From assembly GCF_014207095.1 (NCBI RefSeq), contig NZ_JACHBG010000001.1:620001-684000 (forward strand): a stretch of 64,000 nt of DNA, written 5' to 3'. A program made the translations under genes and the position numbers. The notes beneath the pieces are model-generated. The model was not told where the DNA came from and ran no database searches. It was given only the letters and a program-made list of their open reading frames with translations. Positions 36,469-45,709 of the stretch are shown one piece after another; the stretch's first letter is position 1; each line of letters opens with the position of its first letter. Source of the DNA: Martinezella lusitana. Lineage in GTDB: Bacteria; Pseudomonadota; Alphaproteobacteria; Rhizobiales; Rhizobiaceae.

Positions 36469-37380
36469 ATGACCGCATCGCCTTCCTTTCTCGGCTTTCC
36501 CGATCGCCTCGTAGATGGCAGCACGCCCCGTGCAGTCCTCTACGGAGCCGGCCACGGCAGCACCTATCCGAACAAGGATAGCAGTGGCTATGCCCTAGCG
36601 ACCGGCGCCATACGCGCGGCAAGCCAAAGTGAAGCATCATTGGTCGAACACTGGGATTTCGATCTTGGCGGACCGCTGTTTGATGGAAAGCCCATCTCCT
36701 GTGTCGATGCCGGTGATGTCTCCACCATGATGCGCGACAATGCCGGCAATCGGGAGCGGATCGAGGCCAAGACGCGTGACGTCCTTGCGCTGCAGGCCGT
36801 GCCGATCCTGTTCGGGGGCGATTGCTCCGTAACCATTCCCTTCCTGACCGGCTTTGCCGATCACGGACCGATCTGGGTCATGCAGATCGATGCGCATATC
36901 GATTGGCGCGACGAGGTGCAGGGCGAGCGCTACGGCTATTCGAGCCCGATGCGCCGCGCGAGCGAGATGCCGCATGTCGCCGGCATGGTCCAGGTCGGCC
37001 TTCGCAGCGTCGGCAGCGCCCGTGTGACCGAAATCGAAGACGCGCGGCGCTATGGCAGCCGCTTCGTGACGGCGCGAGAAATACATGCTCAGGGTGTTGG
37101 AGCGGCTCTGCAACATATTCCTGAGGGCGCGCAGGTCGTCGTTACTCTTGATTGCGACAGCATCGATCCATCGATCATGCCGGGGGTCGCGGCGCGCACG
37201 CCAGGCGGCCTGACCTATACCGAGATCATCGACTTGATTGCAGGCCTCGGCAGGCGGGCGAAGATCGCGGGCTTCGATCTGGTCGAATTCTATCCGCCGA
37301 CCGACATTGACGGGTTGTCGGCCAATACTGCGGCGCGCATTCTTACCAACGTGATCGGAACTATCGTCCGGCAGGTTTGA
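36469..37380 (+). CDS. Ureohydrolase (agmatinase/arginase-like) with Cys in a metal-ligand position
   Basis: This 303-residue protein is a second member of the arginase/agmatinase family in the window. The motifs DAHIDW (Asp141, His143, Asp145) and LDCDSIDPSIMPG (Asp228, Asp230) supply five of the six usual manganese ligands. The first motif reads GGDCSVTIP, so Cys119 stands where the family has His. The C-terminal PGGLTYTEIIDLI and GFDLVEFYPPTD segments are typical. Substrates could be agmatine, guanidinobutyrate or another guanidine. I start at the ATG at 36469 (AGGA ten bases upstream); the frame is open to 36364. It is monocistronic. A dispersed repeat follows its 3' end. Confidence 0.85.
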   Translation: MTASPSFLGFPDRLVDGSTPRAVLYGAGHGSTYPNKDSSGYALATGAIRAASQSEASLVEHWDFDLGGPLFDGKPISCVDAGDVSTMMRDNAGNRERIEAKTRDVLALQAVPILFGGDCSVTIPFLTGFADHGPIWVMQIDAHIDWRDEVQGERYGYSSPMRRASEMPHVAGMVQVGLRSVGSARVTEIEDARRYGSRFVTAREIHAQGVGAALQHIPEGAQVVVTLDCDSIDPSIMPGVAARTPGGLTYTEIIDLIAGLGRRAKIAGFDLVEFYPPTDIDGLSANTAARILTNVIGTIVRQV

Positions 37381-37440
37381 CCGGAAATTCTCTTCTGGAG
37401 AGAGTAGGGACCGGGCTTGCCCTCGGCCTTTCTCGTTCGC

Positions 37441-37547
37441 CAAAGCGCGTCGCGATCTCTAAGATTTGCTTCACGCGCTTTGGCTCTTTGATTTTACGCA
37501 TGTCGTAACCGCAAAACCGCTGCACACTTTGGCGCGACATGCTTTAG
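37441..37547. repeat. Rhizobial palindromic intergenic repeat element
   Basis: Two nested perfect inverted repeats lie next to each other: CAAAGCGCGT/ACGCGCTTTG (37441-37450 and 37473-37482) and GCATGTCG/CGACATGC (37498-37505 and 37535-37542), the latter enclosing a CCGCTGCACACTTTGG core. I recognise this arrangement from intergenic sites repeated many times in Rhizobium and Agrobacterium genomes (RIME-like mosaic elements). It fills the gap between the ureohydrolase and the convergent aldo/keto reductase and may act as a bidirectional transcript end. Confidence 0.7.
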
Positions 37548-37555
37548 GCCGCCGC

Positions 37556-38542
37556 TTACCAGCGATGGTGAACATGCGGCGCGATCAGCCGCTCATAGAT
37601 CTCGCGCGTTGCCGCCATGACGTCGGCGGAAAGCGGCGCAAGATCGGCTGCCGCCGCATTGGCCTTGGCCTGCTCGGCATTGCGGGCGCCGGGAATGACG
37701 ACCGTGACGGCTTCGTTCATCAGGATCCAGCGCAGCGCAAAGGCTGCCATGCCGGCACCGGCCGGAACAAGCTTGCGCACTTCCTCGACCGCCTGCAGAC
37801 CGACTTCGAACGGAACGCCGGCAAAGGTTTCGCCAACATCAAAGGCCTCGCCGTGGCGGTTGAAGTTGCGATGATCGTCGCTGGCAAATTGGGTGTCGCG
37901 GGTGATCTTGCCGGAGAGCAGGCCAGAGGCCAGCGGCACGCGGGCGATGACAGCCACGTTCTTGCGCTTGGCTTCCTTGAAGAAGAGATGATCGGGACGC
38001 TGGCGGAAGATGTTGTAGATGATCTGGATGCTGAGCACGCCCGGATATTCGATCGCCTTCAGCGCTTCCTCGACCTTCTCGACGCTGACGCCATATCCCT
38101 TGATCTTGCCGGCCTTCTGCAGCTCGTCGAGCCCGGCGAAGACGTCTGGTCGGTAGAGAACTTCGGTGGGCGGGCAGTGAAGCTGCACCAGGTCGAGGCT
38201 CTCGACGCCGAGGTTCTTCAGGCTGCGGTCGATGAAGCCTTCGAGATTGGCCTTGGTGTAGCCGTCCGCCACATGCGGGTTGAGCCGGCGACCGGCTTTG
38301 GTCGCCACCATCGGGCGCTCGCCGCCGCGCGCCTTCAGCACATCGGCGATGATCCTTTCAGAGCGGCCGTCGCCATAGACATCGGCGGTATCGATGAAGG
38401 TCATGCCGGCATCGAGGGCGGCGTTCAGCGCCGCGCGGCCATCGGCCTCGCTGACATCGCCCCATGCGCCGCCGATCTGCCAGGCGCCGAAGCCGACATC
38501 CGTCACGGTAAAGGGTGTCCGCCCGAAAGCATGATGTCTCAT
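37556..38542 (-). CDS. Aldo/keto reductase
   Basis: This 328-residue NADPH-dependent TIM-barrel reductase starts RHHAFGRTPFTVTDVGFGAWQIGG. The catalytic tetrad is recognisable: Asp and Tyr in FIDTADVYGDGRSE, Lys in MVATKAG, and His in LDLVQLHCPP. The C-terminal cofactor segment is VIPGARNAEQAKANAAAADL. It is of the L-fucose/galactose dehydrogenase-like general class, and its substrate is not predictable. I use the ATG at 38542 because an AGGAG lies eight bases upstream; the frame continues 31 codons further. It converges with the ureohydrolase gene. Confidence 0.92.
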   Translation of the reverse strand: MRHHAFGRTPFTVTDVGFGAWQIGGAWGDVSEADGRAALNAALDAGMTFIDTADVYGDGRSERIIADVLKARGGERPMVATKAGRRLNPHVADGYTKANLEGFIDRSLKNLGVESLDLVQLHCPPTEVLYRPDVFAGLDELQKAGKIKGYGVSVEKVEEALKAIEYPGVLSIQIIYNIFRQRPDHLFFKEAKRKNVAVIARVPLASGLLSGKITRDTQFASDDHRNFNRHGEAFDVGETFAGVPFEVGLQAVEEVRKLVPAGAGMAAFALRWILMNEAVTVVIPGARNAEQAKANAAAADLAPLSADVMAATREIYERLIAPHVHHRW

Positions 38543-38765
38543 GAGAAATCTCCTCGTCATAGGTGATGAAATGCCAGCGCAGTACCAGCCCCCCGGATCG
38601 GCGACAAGCCGATGAAAGGCGATATCGCATCGCAATCGCGTGACTTTGGAATATGGCAGCTTCCTCCCGCTTACGAAACCGTTGGATGAAGCAAGTGGCG
38701 CAGTGTTCTTTGCGCCTCCGCTTCCTTAAAAGAGGAGATCGGATTTCTGACTGCTATCGGAGCCC

Positions 38766-40001
38766 ATGTCCTCTTTCAGCTTCATCCATGCCGCCGATCT
38801 GCATCTTGGCAGTCCCTTTCAGGGGCTGGCGTTGAAGGACGCCGCCGTCGCTGCAGTCTTTGTCGAGGCCAGCCGCAAGGCATTCTCGACACTGGTGGGG
38901 CTGGCCATCGAAAAGCACGTCGATTTCTTCGTTATCGCCGGCGATGTCTATGACGGCGATTGGAAGGACAACAAGATCGGCCTGTTCTTCAATCGTGAAA
39001 TGGCGCGGCTGGAGCGGGCCGGCATCCCGGTCTATCTGCTGCGCGGCAATCATGACGCGGCAAGCGTGATCACGAAGACGATCACCTTGCCGGCCAATGT
39101 GCACGAGTTTCCGACCGGCAAGCCCGGCAGCGTCAAGCTGGATGCGTTGCAGGTGGCGCTGCATGGCCAGGGCTTCGCAGAGCGCTCGGCCAATGACAAT
39201 CTGGCGATCTCCTATCCGCCGCCTGTTGCGGGCTGGTTCAATATCGGCATTCTCCACACCTCGCTCACCGGCCGCGAGCCGCACGCGCCCTATGCCCCGT
39301 GCTCTATCGATGACCTGCGCTCGCGCGGCTACGACTATTGGGCGCTCGGCCATGTGCATGACTATGAAGTCGTGGCCAAAGATCCGCTGGTGGTCTTTCC
39401 CGGCAATCTGCAGGGCCGCAACATCCGCGAGCGAGGCGCCAAGGGCGCAGTGCTAGTGACGGTCGAAGACGGCAGCATCGAGCATGAGCGGCTGATCGTC
39501 GATGAGGCGCGCTTTGCGCAGGTCGATGTCGACGTTGGTCCCGACGACGATCAGGCGGCGATCCTGCGCCATGTCGAGCAGGCGGTGCAACTGATAGCCG
39601 ATGACATGGAAGGACGCATGACGGCGCTACGCGTGCGGCTCTCCGGCATCACGCCGCTGCAAGGCGCCATAGCCGCCAACCGCCAGCAGTGGCGCGACGA
39701 GGTCGAAGCCGCATGTCATCGCGTGCACGAGGATATCTGGCTCGAAAAGCTGGAGCTGCGGCTGGAGCCGCCGCCGACCTCCCAAGTGGTGGCCGAGGGT
39801 GCGCTCGATCTCCAACAATTGCTGGCCGAGAATGCTGGAGATGCCGATATCGCGGCGGAGGCAAACCGTTTGGTCGACGAGATCGCGGTACGCCTTCCGG
39901 GCGGATTGGGTGCGACGGCGATGCCGCTGGATGACAGCGTGGAGGCCCTGATCGGGGAGGCGCGGCAGTTGCTGCTGTCGCGCGGGCAGGGGGCAGCCTG
40001 A
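38766..40001 (+). CDS. SbcD/YhaO-type metallophosphoesterase (DNA repair exonuclease)
   Basis: This 411-residue calcineurin-like nuclease has the five phosphoesterase motifs: FIHAADLHLGSPF, VIAGDVYDGDW, LRGNHDAAS, NIGILHTSLTG and ALGHVHDYEVV. The C-terminal 150 residues form a capping domain with a helical part that probably contacts the partner ATPase. It resembles YhaO/SbcD (bacterial Mre11) and should cut DNA ends or hairpins in complex with the next gene's product. One base separates its TGA from the ATG of that gene, indicating coupled translation and a fixed complex. Confidence 0.9.
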   Translation: MSSFSFIHAADLHLGSPFQGLALKDAAVAAVFVEASRKAFSTLVGLAIEKHVDFFVIAGDVYDGDWKDNKIGLFFNREMARLERAGIPVYLLRGNHDAASVITKTITLPANVHEFPTGKPGSVKLDALQVALHGQGFAERSANDNLAISYPPPVAGWFNIGILHTSLTGREPHAPYAPCSIDDLRSRGYDYWALGHVHDYEVVAKDPLVVFPGNLQGRNIRERGAKGAVLVTVEDGSIEHERLIVDEARFAQVDVDVGPDDDQAAILRHVEQAVQLIADDMEGRMTALRVRLSGITPLQGAIAANRQQWRDEVEAACHRVHEDIWLEKLELRLEPPPTSQVVAEGALDLQQLLAENAGDADIAAEANRLVDEIAVRLPGGLGATAMPLDDSVEALIGEARQLLLSRGQGAA

Positions 40002-40002
40002 C

Positions 40003-43000
40003 ATGCGTTTTAATCGTCTCGACATTCTTCGCTACGGTGCGCTGACCGACCGCGCGCTCGATTTTCGGGCCGGCGCTAAACTGCATGTCATCTTCGGCCC
40101 GAACGAGGCGGGCAAATCGTCTGCCCTCAGCGCCATTTCCGATCTGCTCTTCGGATTTCCGACGGCGGCCGAGCAAAGCTTTCTGCATGAACCGGGCGCC
40201 TTGCGCATCGGTGCGGATGTCAGGTCGCGTGACGGCAGCAAGCTGGCTTTTCGCCGCCGTCGCGGCCGCAAGAGCACGCTTCTTGCGCCTGACGATAAGG
40301 AGACGCCGCTTGCCGAGGATGCGCTTGCACCATTCATCGGCAATTTGAGCCGCGATGTCTTCGAGCGCGCCTTCGGCCTCGATTCACAGAGGCTTCGGCA
40401 AGGCGCAACGGCCATGCTGCGCAGCGGTGGCGAGATCGGCAGCCTGTTGTTTTCCGCAGCCTCCGGCCTGACCGGCCTTTCGCGGCTGCGTCAGTCGCTG
40501 GAAGCGGAGGCCGATGGCATCTACGCCGCCCGCCGCTCGAAGGATCGTGCTTTCTATCAGGCGCTGGATCGCTATGAAGACGCCCGCAAGGCCGAACGCG
40601 ATCACGAGCTCAAATCGGGTGATTGGAAGAAGCTGCTGGCGGAAGCAGCCGAAATCGAGGCCGAGCTAACGGGATTGCAGGCGGAGCGTCACGAGACACG
40701 CCAGGCCCTCGACCAGCTCAACAAGCTGAAGACCTTGCAGCCCTTGCTTGCCGAAATTGATGCCGAGGGGATGGCGCTCGACCAACTGGCCGATCTTTCC
40801 ACCATTCCTGAAAGTCTTGCCGACAGGCTCGAACAGAGGCTCCGTGACAAGCAGGTGGCCGAGGAAGACATGCGCCGTGCGCGCCAGACGGTCGCTCGCA
40901 CCGAGGAGGACTTGACCCGCATCCAGGTCGATGATGCCTTGCTGCAGATATCGGGCGATATTACCCAGCTCTTTGCCGATACCGGCAATTATCGCAGCCA
41001 GCGCCGTGATCTGCCGCGTGTCGATCAGGAACTGGCGGGCTACGATGCTGCCCTTACGCAACTGGCCCGTCGGCTGGGTGTCTCCGATGTCGCAAAACTC
41101 GAAGCGTATCAGCCAAGCGATATCGATTTGGCCCGGCTGTCCGAGCTGGTGGAGCAGGGCAAGCAGCTTTCGCGCCAGCTGCAAGGGCTTGCCGAGCAGT
41201 CGGAGAACGAACGCTCCCAGCTGGCCAAATTGGAAAGAGACAGCTTTGCCGGACGTCCGTTCGATCCGAGGCCCTATAGCGATCAGCTGGATTCATTGGC
41301 TGCAGATCTTGCGAGCCTAGCCCGTCTCGACGCTCTGCAGACGCAGATACGCCGCGTCGAGTCAGACCTTGAGGAAGCGGCCTCGCGATTGCGGCCACCG
41401 GTCGGTGACATCTCTGCGCTCTTCACAGCACCCTTGCCGGAGCCATCGGAGATCGGCACCCACCGCGAGACGATCGATGCTGCTCGAACCAGGGTGCGCG
41501 AGACGGCTGAAAAGCTGCGCGCCTATGATGATCAGCTGACGGAGATCGGGCAGGCTTTGGCGGATGCGGAACGCACAGGCCCGGTCGTCACGCGCGAGCA
41601 AGTCGCGACAGCGCGTGAAGAGCGCGACAACAGGTGGTCATCTATCCAGGACATGCTGACGGATGGCCGGTCTCCCAACGCCAAGGTCATCGCCGCACTA
41701 ACGGTTGACATCGGCGACGCGGATCGGCTGGCCGACACCGTTCTGAGCGATGCCGATCGCGTTGCCCGCCACGCAGACTATCGTCTGCGCGAAGCGCGAC
41801 TGCGGCGGGAGCGTGAGGATCTATCCGGCCGACTGCAACAGCATGAGAGGCTCTTGGCGGAGGCCGAGGCATCTTTTGCGGCGCTGTTCGAGCCTTGCGG
41901 CGTTGCCGCGCTGGATCCATCGACCATGCTTGAATGGCGTCGCGGTGTCGAAGGACTGTTGCGCCAGCGCAAGGCTCTGCGTGATCTGCTGGACGAGCGC
42001 GACGAGAATGCTCTGGCGGAAGAGCGTGTATTGCCCGCCCTGCAGGATATCGTCGAAGCCACCGGCTACAGAAGCGGGCGTCTTCCACCCGTTGCGATGG
42101 CCGAGGGTTTGCGCAAGCATCTGCGTCTTGCTGCGGAGCGCTGGAGCGAAAGCCGGACGCGAGAAGGGGAAATCAGTTCGGCGCGCGACCGTTTGGCACG
42201 ATTTGAAGAGCAGCATCAGATCCTGGAACGGCAGCACGCCGATTGGCGAGAGCTGTTTGGCAAGGCTCTGGTTCCTCTCGATCTGCATGGGGATGCGACG
42301 CTGGAAATGGCGGCCGTCGCCCTAAAGGCATGGGAAGAGCTGCCCGATGCTCTGGCGGAGCGTGACAACAGGTTGCGTCGCGTCAGCGGCATGCGACGTG
42401 ATATGGCGGATTTCGAGCGGCGGCTCGCGACGCTTGTGGCCAGCTCCGGCTACGAACTGGAACACCTGCCGCCGGATGCCGCAGCCGAAGCGCTGCACAG
42501 CCGCGCCAATGCCATGCGCGGCGAGTTGAAGAAACGCGAGGGCCTTGAGGAGGATCGGCAGCGGGCAGAGGGGTTAGTCGCCCGCCATGAGGAGGCGCTT
42601 ACAGCAATATCGAGCGACCTCGATGAGCTAACCGCCGGCTTGCCGGGCGCCACGGATCTATCGGCGCTGCTGTCACGTCTGCGGGAGCGTACCCGCCTGA
42701 ACGCACGTCTGCTGGAAAGCCGCGACCGCTTTCGTCAGCAGGCCGAGGGGCGGGCGGAGGATGAGCTTCGGCGTCAGCTTCATGATTTCGAGCGCATTGC
42801 GGCCGATCTCGAAATCGAGCGATTGACCGAAGAAGATCAGCGGCAATTCACACGGCATGGCGAGCTTTCGGCTCGATTGGCGGAAAATCGGCGGCAGCAA
42901 CAGGCGCTCGAAACCGGTGCCGGTGCTGAATATGCGGTTTTCGAAAAGCTCTCGGCTGAGCAGGAAGCCAAGGACCTCGCGCGGCAATGGGTGGTCCTGA

Positions 43001-43461
43001 AGCTTGCAGCGCGAATGCTGGCAGGCTCGATGGAGTTCTATCGGGAAAAGCAGGCAGACCCGGTCATCAAACGCGCTGGCGAATTGTTTTCGCAACTCAC
43101 CGGAAACCGCTTCCTGCGTCTTGTTGAGGCGCATGACGAAAGCGACACGTTGCAGCTGCTGGCGGAGCGCGTGGGTGGAGAGCGCGTGCCGCTCCACGGC
43201 TTGAGCGAAGGCACAGGCGATCAGCTCTATCTGGCCCTGCGACTGGCTTTCCTGGAAGATTACTCCGCCCGCAACGAGCCGGCTCCGCTAATCGTCGACG
43301 ATATCTTCCAGACATTTGACGACGAGCGGGCAAGCGCCGGCCTGAAGGTGCTGGCAACCACGGCCGAACGCTTCCAGACGATCCTTTTCACGCACGAGAT
43401 GAGCGTCGTGGAGATCGCTCAGCGCGAAATCGGTGATGATCTGGACCTGATCAGACTGTGA
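40003..43461 (+). CDS. SbcC/YhaN-type SMC-like ATPase
   Basis: This 1152-residue Rad50/SbcC-like protein is of the YhaN group. The N-terminal lobe has FNRLDILRYGALTDRALDF and the Walker A GPNEAGKSSALSAI (about 33-46). About 800 residues of heptad-rich coiled coil follow (about 190-990). The C-terminal lobe has the signature LSEGTGDQLYLALRLAFL, the Walker B PLIVDDIFQTFDD and the LFTHEMSVVE switch. I see no CxxC zinc hook at the middle, unlike Rad50/SbcC. With the upstream nuclease it should process broken or blocked DNA ends. The bias for Arg and Glu is that of coiled coil, not of foreign origin. Confidence 0.9.
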   Translation: MRFNRLDILRYGALTDRALDFRAGAKLHVIFGPNEAGKSSALSAISDLLFGFPTAAEQSFLHEPGALRIGADVRSRDGSKLAFRRRRGRKSTLLAPDDKETPLAEDALAPFIGNLSRDVFERAFGLDSQRLRQGATAMLRSGGEIGSLLFSAASGLTGLSRLRQSLEAEADGIYAARRSKDRAFYQALDRYEDARKAERDHELKSGDWKKLLAEAAEIEAELTGLQAERHETRQALDQLNKLKTLQPLLAEIDAEGMALDQLADLSTIPESLADRLEQRLRDKQVAEEDMRRARQTVARTEEDLTRIQVDDALLQISGDITQLFADTGNYRSQRRDLPRVDQELAGYDAALTQLARRLGVSDVAKLEAYQPSDIDLARLSELVEQGKQLSRQLQGLAEQSENERSQLAKLERDSFAGRPFDPRPYSDQLDSLAADLASLARLDALQTQIRRVESDLEEAASRLRPPVGDISALFTAPLPEPSEIGTHRETIDAARTRVRETAEKLRAYDDQLTEIGQALADAERTGPVVTREQVATAREERDNRWSSIQDMLTDGRSPNAKVIAALTVDIGDADRLADTVLSDADRVARHADYRLREARLRREREDLSGRLQQHERLLAEAEASFAALFEPCGVAALDPSTMLEWRRGVEGLLRQRKALRDLLDERDENALAEERVLPALQDIVEATGYRSGRLPPVAMAEGLRKHLRLAAERWSESRTREGEISSARDRLARFEEQHQILERQHADWRELFGKALVPLDLHGDATLEMAAVALKAWEELPDALAERDNRLRRVSGMRRDMADFERRLATLVASSGYELEHLPPDAAAEALHSRANAMRGELKKREGLEEDRQRAEGLVARHEEALTAISSDLDELTAGLPGATDLSALLSRLRERTRLNARLLESRDRFRQQAEGRAEDELRRQLHDFERIAADLEIERLTEEDQRQFTRHGELSARLAENRRQQQALETGAGAEYAVFEKLSAEQEAKDLARQWVVLKLAARMLAGSMEFYREKQADPVIKRAGELFSQLTGNRFLRLVEAHDESDTLQLLAERVGGERVPLHGLSEGTGDQLYLALRLAFLEDYSARNEPAPLIVDDIFQTFDDERASAGLKVLATTAERFQTILFTHEMSVVEIAQREIGDDLDLIRL

Positions 43462-43486
43462 ACCGAGAATCCGGTTTCCCGGCCCG

Positions 43487-45673
43487 CTATGACATCGACG
43501 GAATGAACAACCGCGTCGGGACGACGATTCTCGGATCTGATTTGTCCCGGCTATAGGCGGGATTGAGTGCTTTATCGGCGAAATTCTGCGTCGCGTGCAG
43601 CCGACGCAGGTTCTGCTTTTCCTGATCGAAGCGCTTTTTCCGCTCGCCAGACTTGTCCGATCCTCGCGACAGCGATTCATGGTGATAAAGGCAGGCGAAG
43701 GGGGTCCAGATGATGCGATATCCGGCCTTGTGCGCGCGCAGACAATAGTCGACATCATTATAGGCGACCGCGAAATTTTCCTCATCGAACAGGCCAATCT
43801 TTCGCAGGCAGTCGCCGGAGATCAGCATGACGGCACCGGTTACGCATGTCATCGTATTGCGAAGATGCAGCCGGTTCATCGGGCCGCCAAACTCCTTTGG
43901 CTTGTTCAGATACCAGTGGCCAGCCAAGCCGCCAAAGCCGATAACCACGCCGGCGTGCTGCATCTTGTCGTTCGGAAAGAGCAGCTTGGCGCCGACTATG
44001 CCCGTCCTGTCATAGGCAAGACAGGAAACCATCTCCTTCAGCCAGCCAGCATCGATCACCTCGACGTCATTGTTGAGGATGAGGGAGTGCTCACCCGTCG
44101 CCGCGCTCAGGCCGCGATTGACGGAGCGCGAGAAGTTGAAGGCTTCGGGGACTACCGCGGCCGAAAAATTCTGGTGTGATCGGCGATACCGTTCATAGAG
44201 ATTGAGCACCGCAGGATCGGTCGAACCATTGTCCACCACCAGAACTTCGAAATTCGGATAATCCGTCTTTTCAAAGAGATCGTGGAGGATGCGCGAGATC
44301 AGATCGAAATTGTCCTTGCTGGGAATGACGATCGAGATTTTGGGCCACTCGCGAGGCGGCTCGAAGACGACGCGATGTAGCGTCTTGGTCAGCGCCCCTT
44401 CGACTTGAACTGGCTGCTGTTGCCGTTCGAATCTTTCGGTCAGCGCCTTTCTCGCATTCGTGGTCGCGGCGTCCATGAACTTGCGTGAGTAGGTCTTGCC
44501 ATTTCGCCGCCACCAGTAGGCCGGATAGGGTAGATGCAGGATGCTTTGTTCCGGAAGTCCTTCCAGATAACGCAACAGCAGATCGTAATCCTGCGATCCA
44601 TCATAGCCAGTCCGAAGGTAGCCGATCTCCCGAAGCCGGTCGTGGCGATAGATGGAGAAATGATTGATGTAGTTGACGCCGCTCAGCAGGACTGAATCAT
44701 AGGCTGGCTTGAGCATGACCCCGGTCGGCTTCAATGTATCGTCGACAACGAGCTCGTCGGTGTAGAGGAAATTGGCGTCCGGGTTCTGCTCCAGCGTGTG
44801 CCGGATGAGCTTGAAGGCATGCGGGGCAACGACATCGTCATGATCGAGAAAGGCAATCCATCGGCCACTGGCCTGGGATAGCCCGGAATTTGTGGCTGCT
44901 GCGATGCCGCCATTGCGTTCGTTCAGTACCAAGCGAATATTGTCGGCCGCGGGTTGCGACTTATACCATTGGCGCGTTTCCGTCGATGTCGAGCCGTCAT
45001 CGCTCAAAATGAGCTCTGTGCCCTGTTCCGCCTGCATGTTGAAGGATCTGATGAGGTCGTCCAGATACCGCACCGGCGCATTGTAGACGGGAACGACGAC
45101 GCTGAGCCAGGTTCCAGCCGTTGCCGATACGGGCAAGGGGGCAAGATCGGCCGCAAGTCGATAATTAGCATCCGCATACCGGATCGTCAGGTTGGCCGCC
45201 CGCTTTCCGAATCTAAGCTTCGGTACTTTGGTCCAGTGTCGTGGCAGCTTGCCGAGATCGACGCGCTCTGTTTTCTCACCAGTATTGAGGAGCTGGGTTA
45301 CATATTCTTCGGCCGATTTGGCAGAGGAAAATGCCTTGATGCCGAATCTGAATGTCGTCGGGAAGCTGGCCGGATCGGCCCGCAGGGCACAGATGGTACC
45401 TACCGCGCCGACATCCGCGGTGACGATGAACCGGTGTGCTTCCGGCAGAGAGATGGCGTCTCTTTCATGAAAGCCGCGGCCACGATTGATATAGAATTTG
45501 GGATCTATCGGCTCATCGGTCGCGGCCATGTGTAGGACGAGCAGCTTCTTCCTGACAGGCGAGAACCTGATTTCGAAAGCCGGATCATCGCCCTGCGACT
45601 TCCATAGTTCGGGATCTGCGCCGGTCGCGTTTTCAGGCTCAAGATCGGCATTCGGTAAGATCTTCAATGTCAT
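43487..45673 (-). CDS. Two-domain GT2 glycosyltransferase, capsule cluster
   Basis: This protein has about 728 residues. After roughly 200 N-terminal residues of unknown role come two GT-A domains of family 2: the first begins WLSVVVPVYNAPVRYLDDLI and contains LILSDDGSTSTETRQW and AFLDHDDVVAPHA, the second begins ISIVIPSKDNFDLISRIL with LVVDNGSTDPAVLNLY and ILNNDVEVIDAGWL. Paired GT2 domains are common in capsule and rhamnan polymerising enzymes that add alternating linkages. It is cytoplasmic. I take the ATG at 45673, although a GTG six codons upstream is possible. It is the last gene of the minus-strand capsule operon. Confidence 0.88.
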   Translation of the reverse strand: MTLKILPNADLEPENATGADPELWKSQGDDPAFEIRFSPVRKKLLVLHMAATDEPIDPKFYINRGRGFHERDAISLPEAHRFIVTADVGAVGTICALRADPASFPTTFRFGIKAFSSAKSAEEYVTQLLNTGEKTERVDLGKLPRHWTKVPKLRFGKRAANLTIRYADANYRLAADLAPLPVSATAGTWLSVVVPVYNAPVRYLDDLIRSFNMQAEQGTELILSDDGSTSTETRQWYKSQPAADNIRLVLNERNGGIAAATNSGLSQASGRWIAFLDHDDVVAPHAFKLIRHTLEQNPDANFLYTDELVVDDTLKPTGVMLKPAYDSVLLSGVNYINHFSIYRHDRLREIGYLRTGYDGSQDYDLLLRYLEGLPEQSILHLPYPAYWWRRNGKTYSRKFMDAATTNARKALTERFERQQQPVQVEGALTKTLHRVVFEPPREWPKISIVIPSKDNFDLISRILHDLFEKTDYPNFEVLVVDNGSTDPAVLNLYERYRRSHQNFSAAVVPEAFNFSRSVNRGLSAATGEHSLILNNDVEVIDAGWLKEMVSCLAYDRTGIVGAKLLFPNDKMQHAGVVIGFGGLAGHWYLNKPKEFGGPMNRLHLRNTMTCVTGAVMLISGDCLRKIGLFDEENFAVAYNDVDYCLRAHKAGYRIIWTPFACLYHHESLSRGSDKSGERKKRFDQEKQNLRRLHATQNFADKALNPAYSRDKSDPRIVVPTRLFIPSMS

Positions 45674-45709
45674 CAATTTGTTTCTATTCACACGCTTGTA
45701 GCGCGTTGT

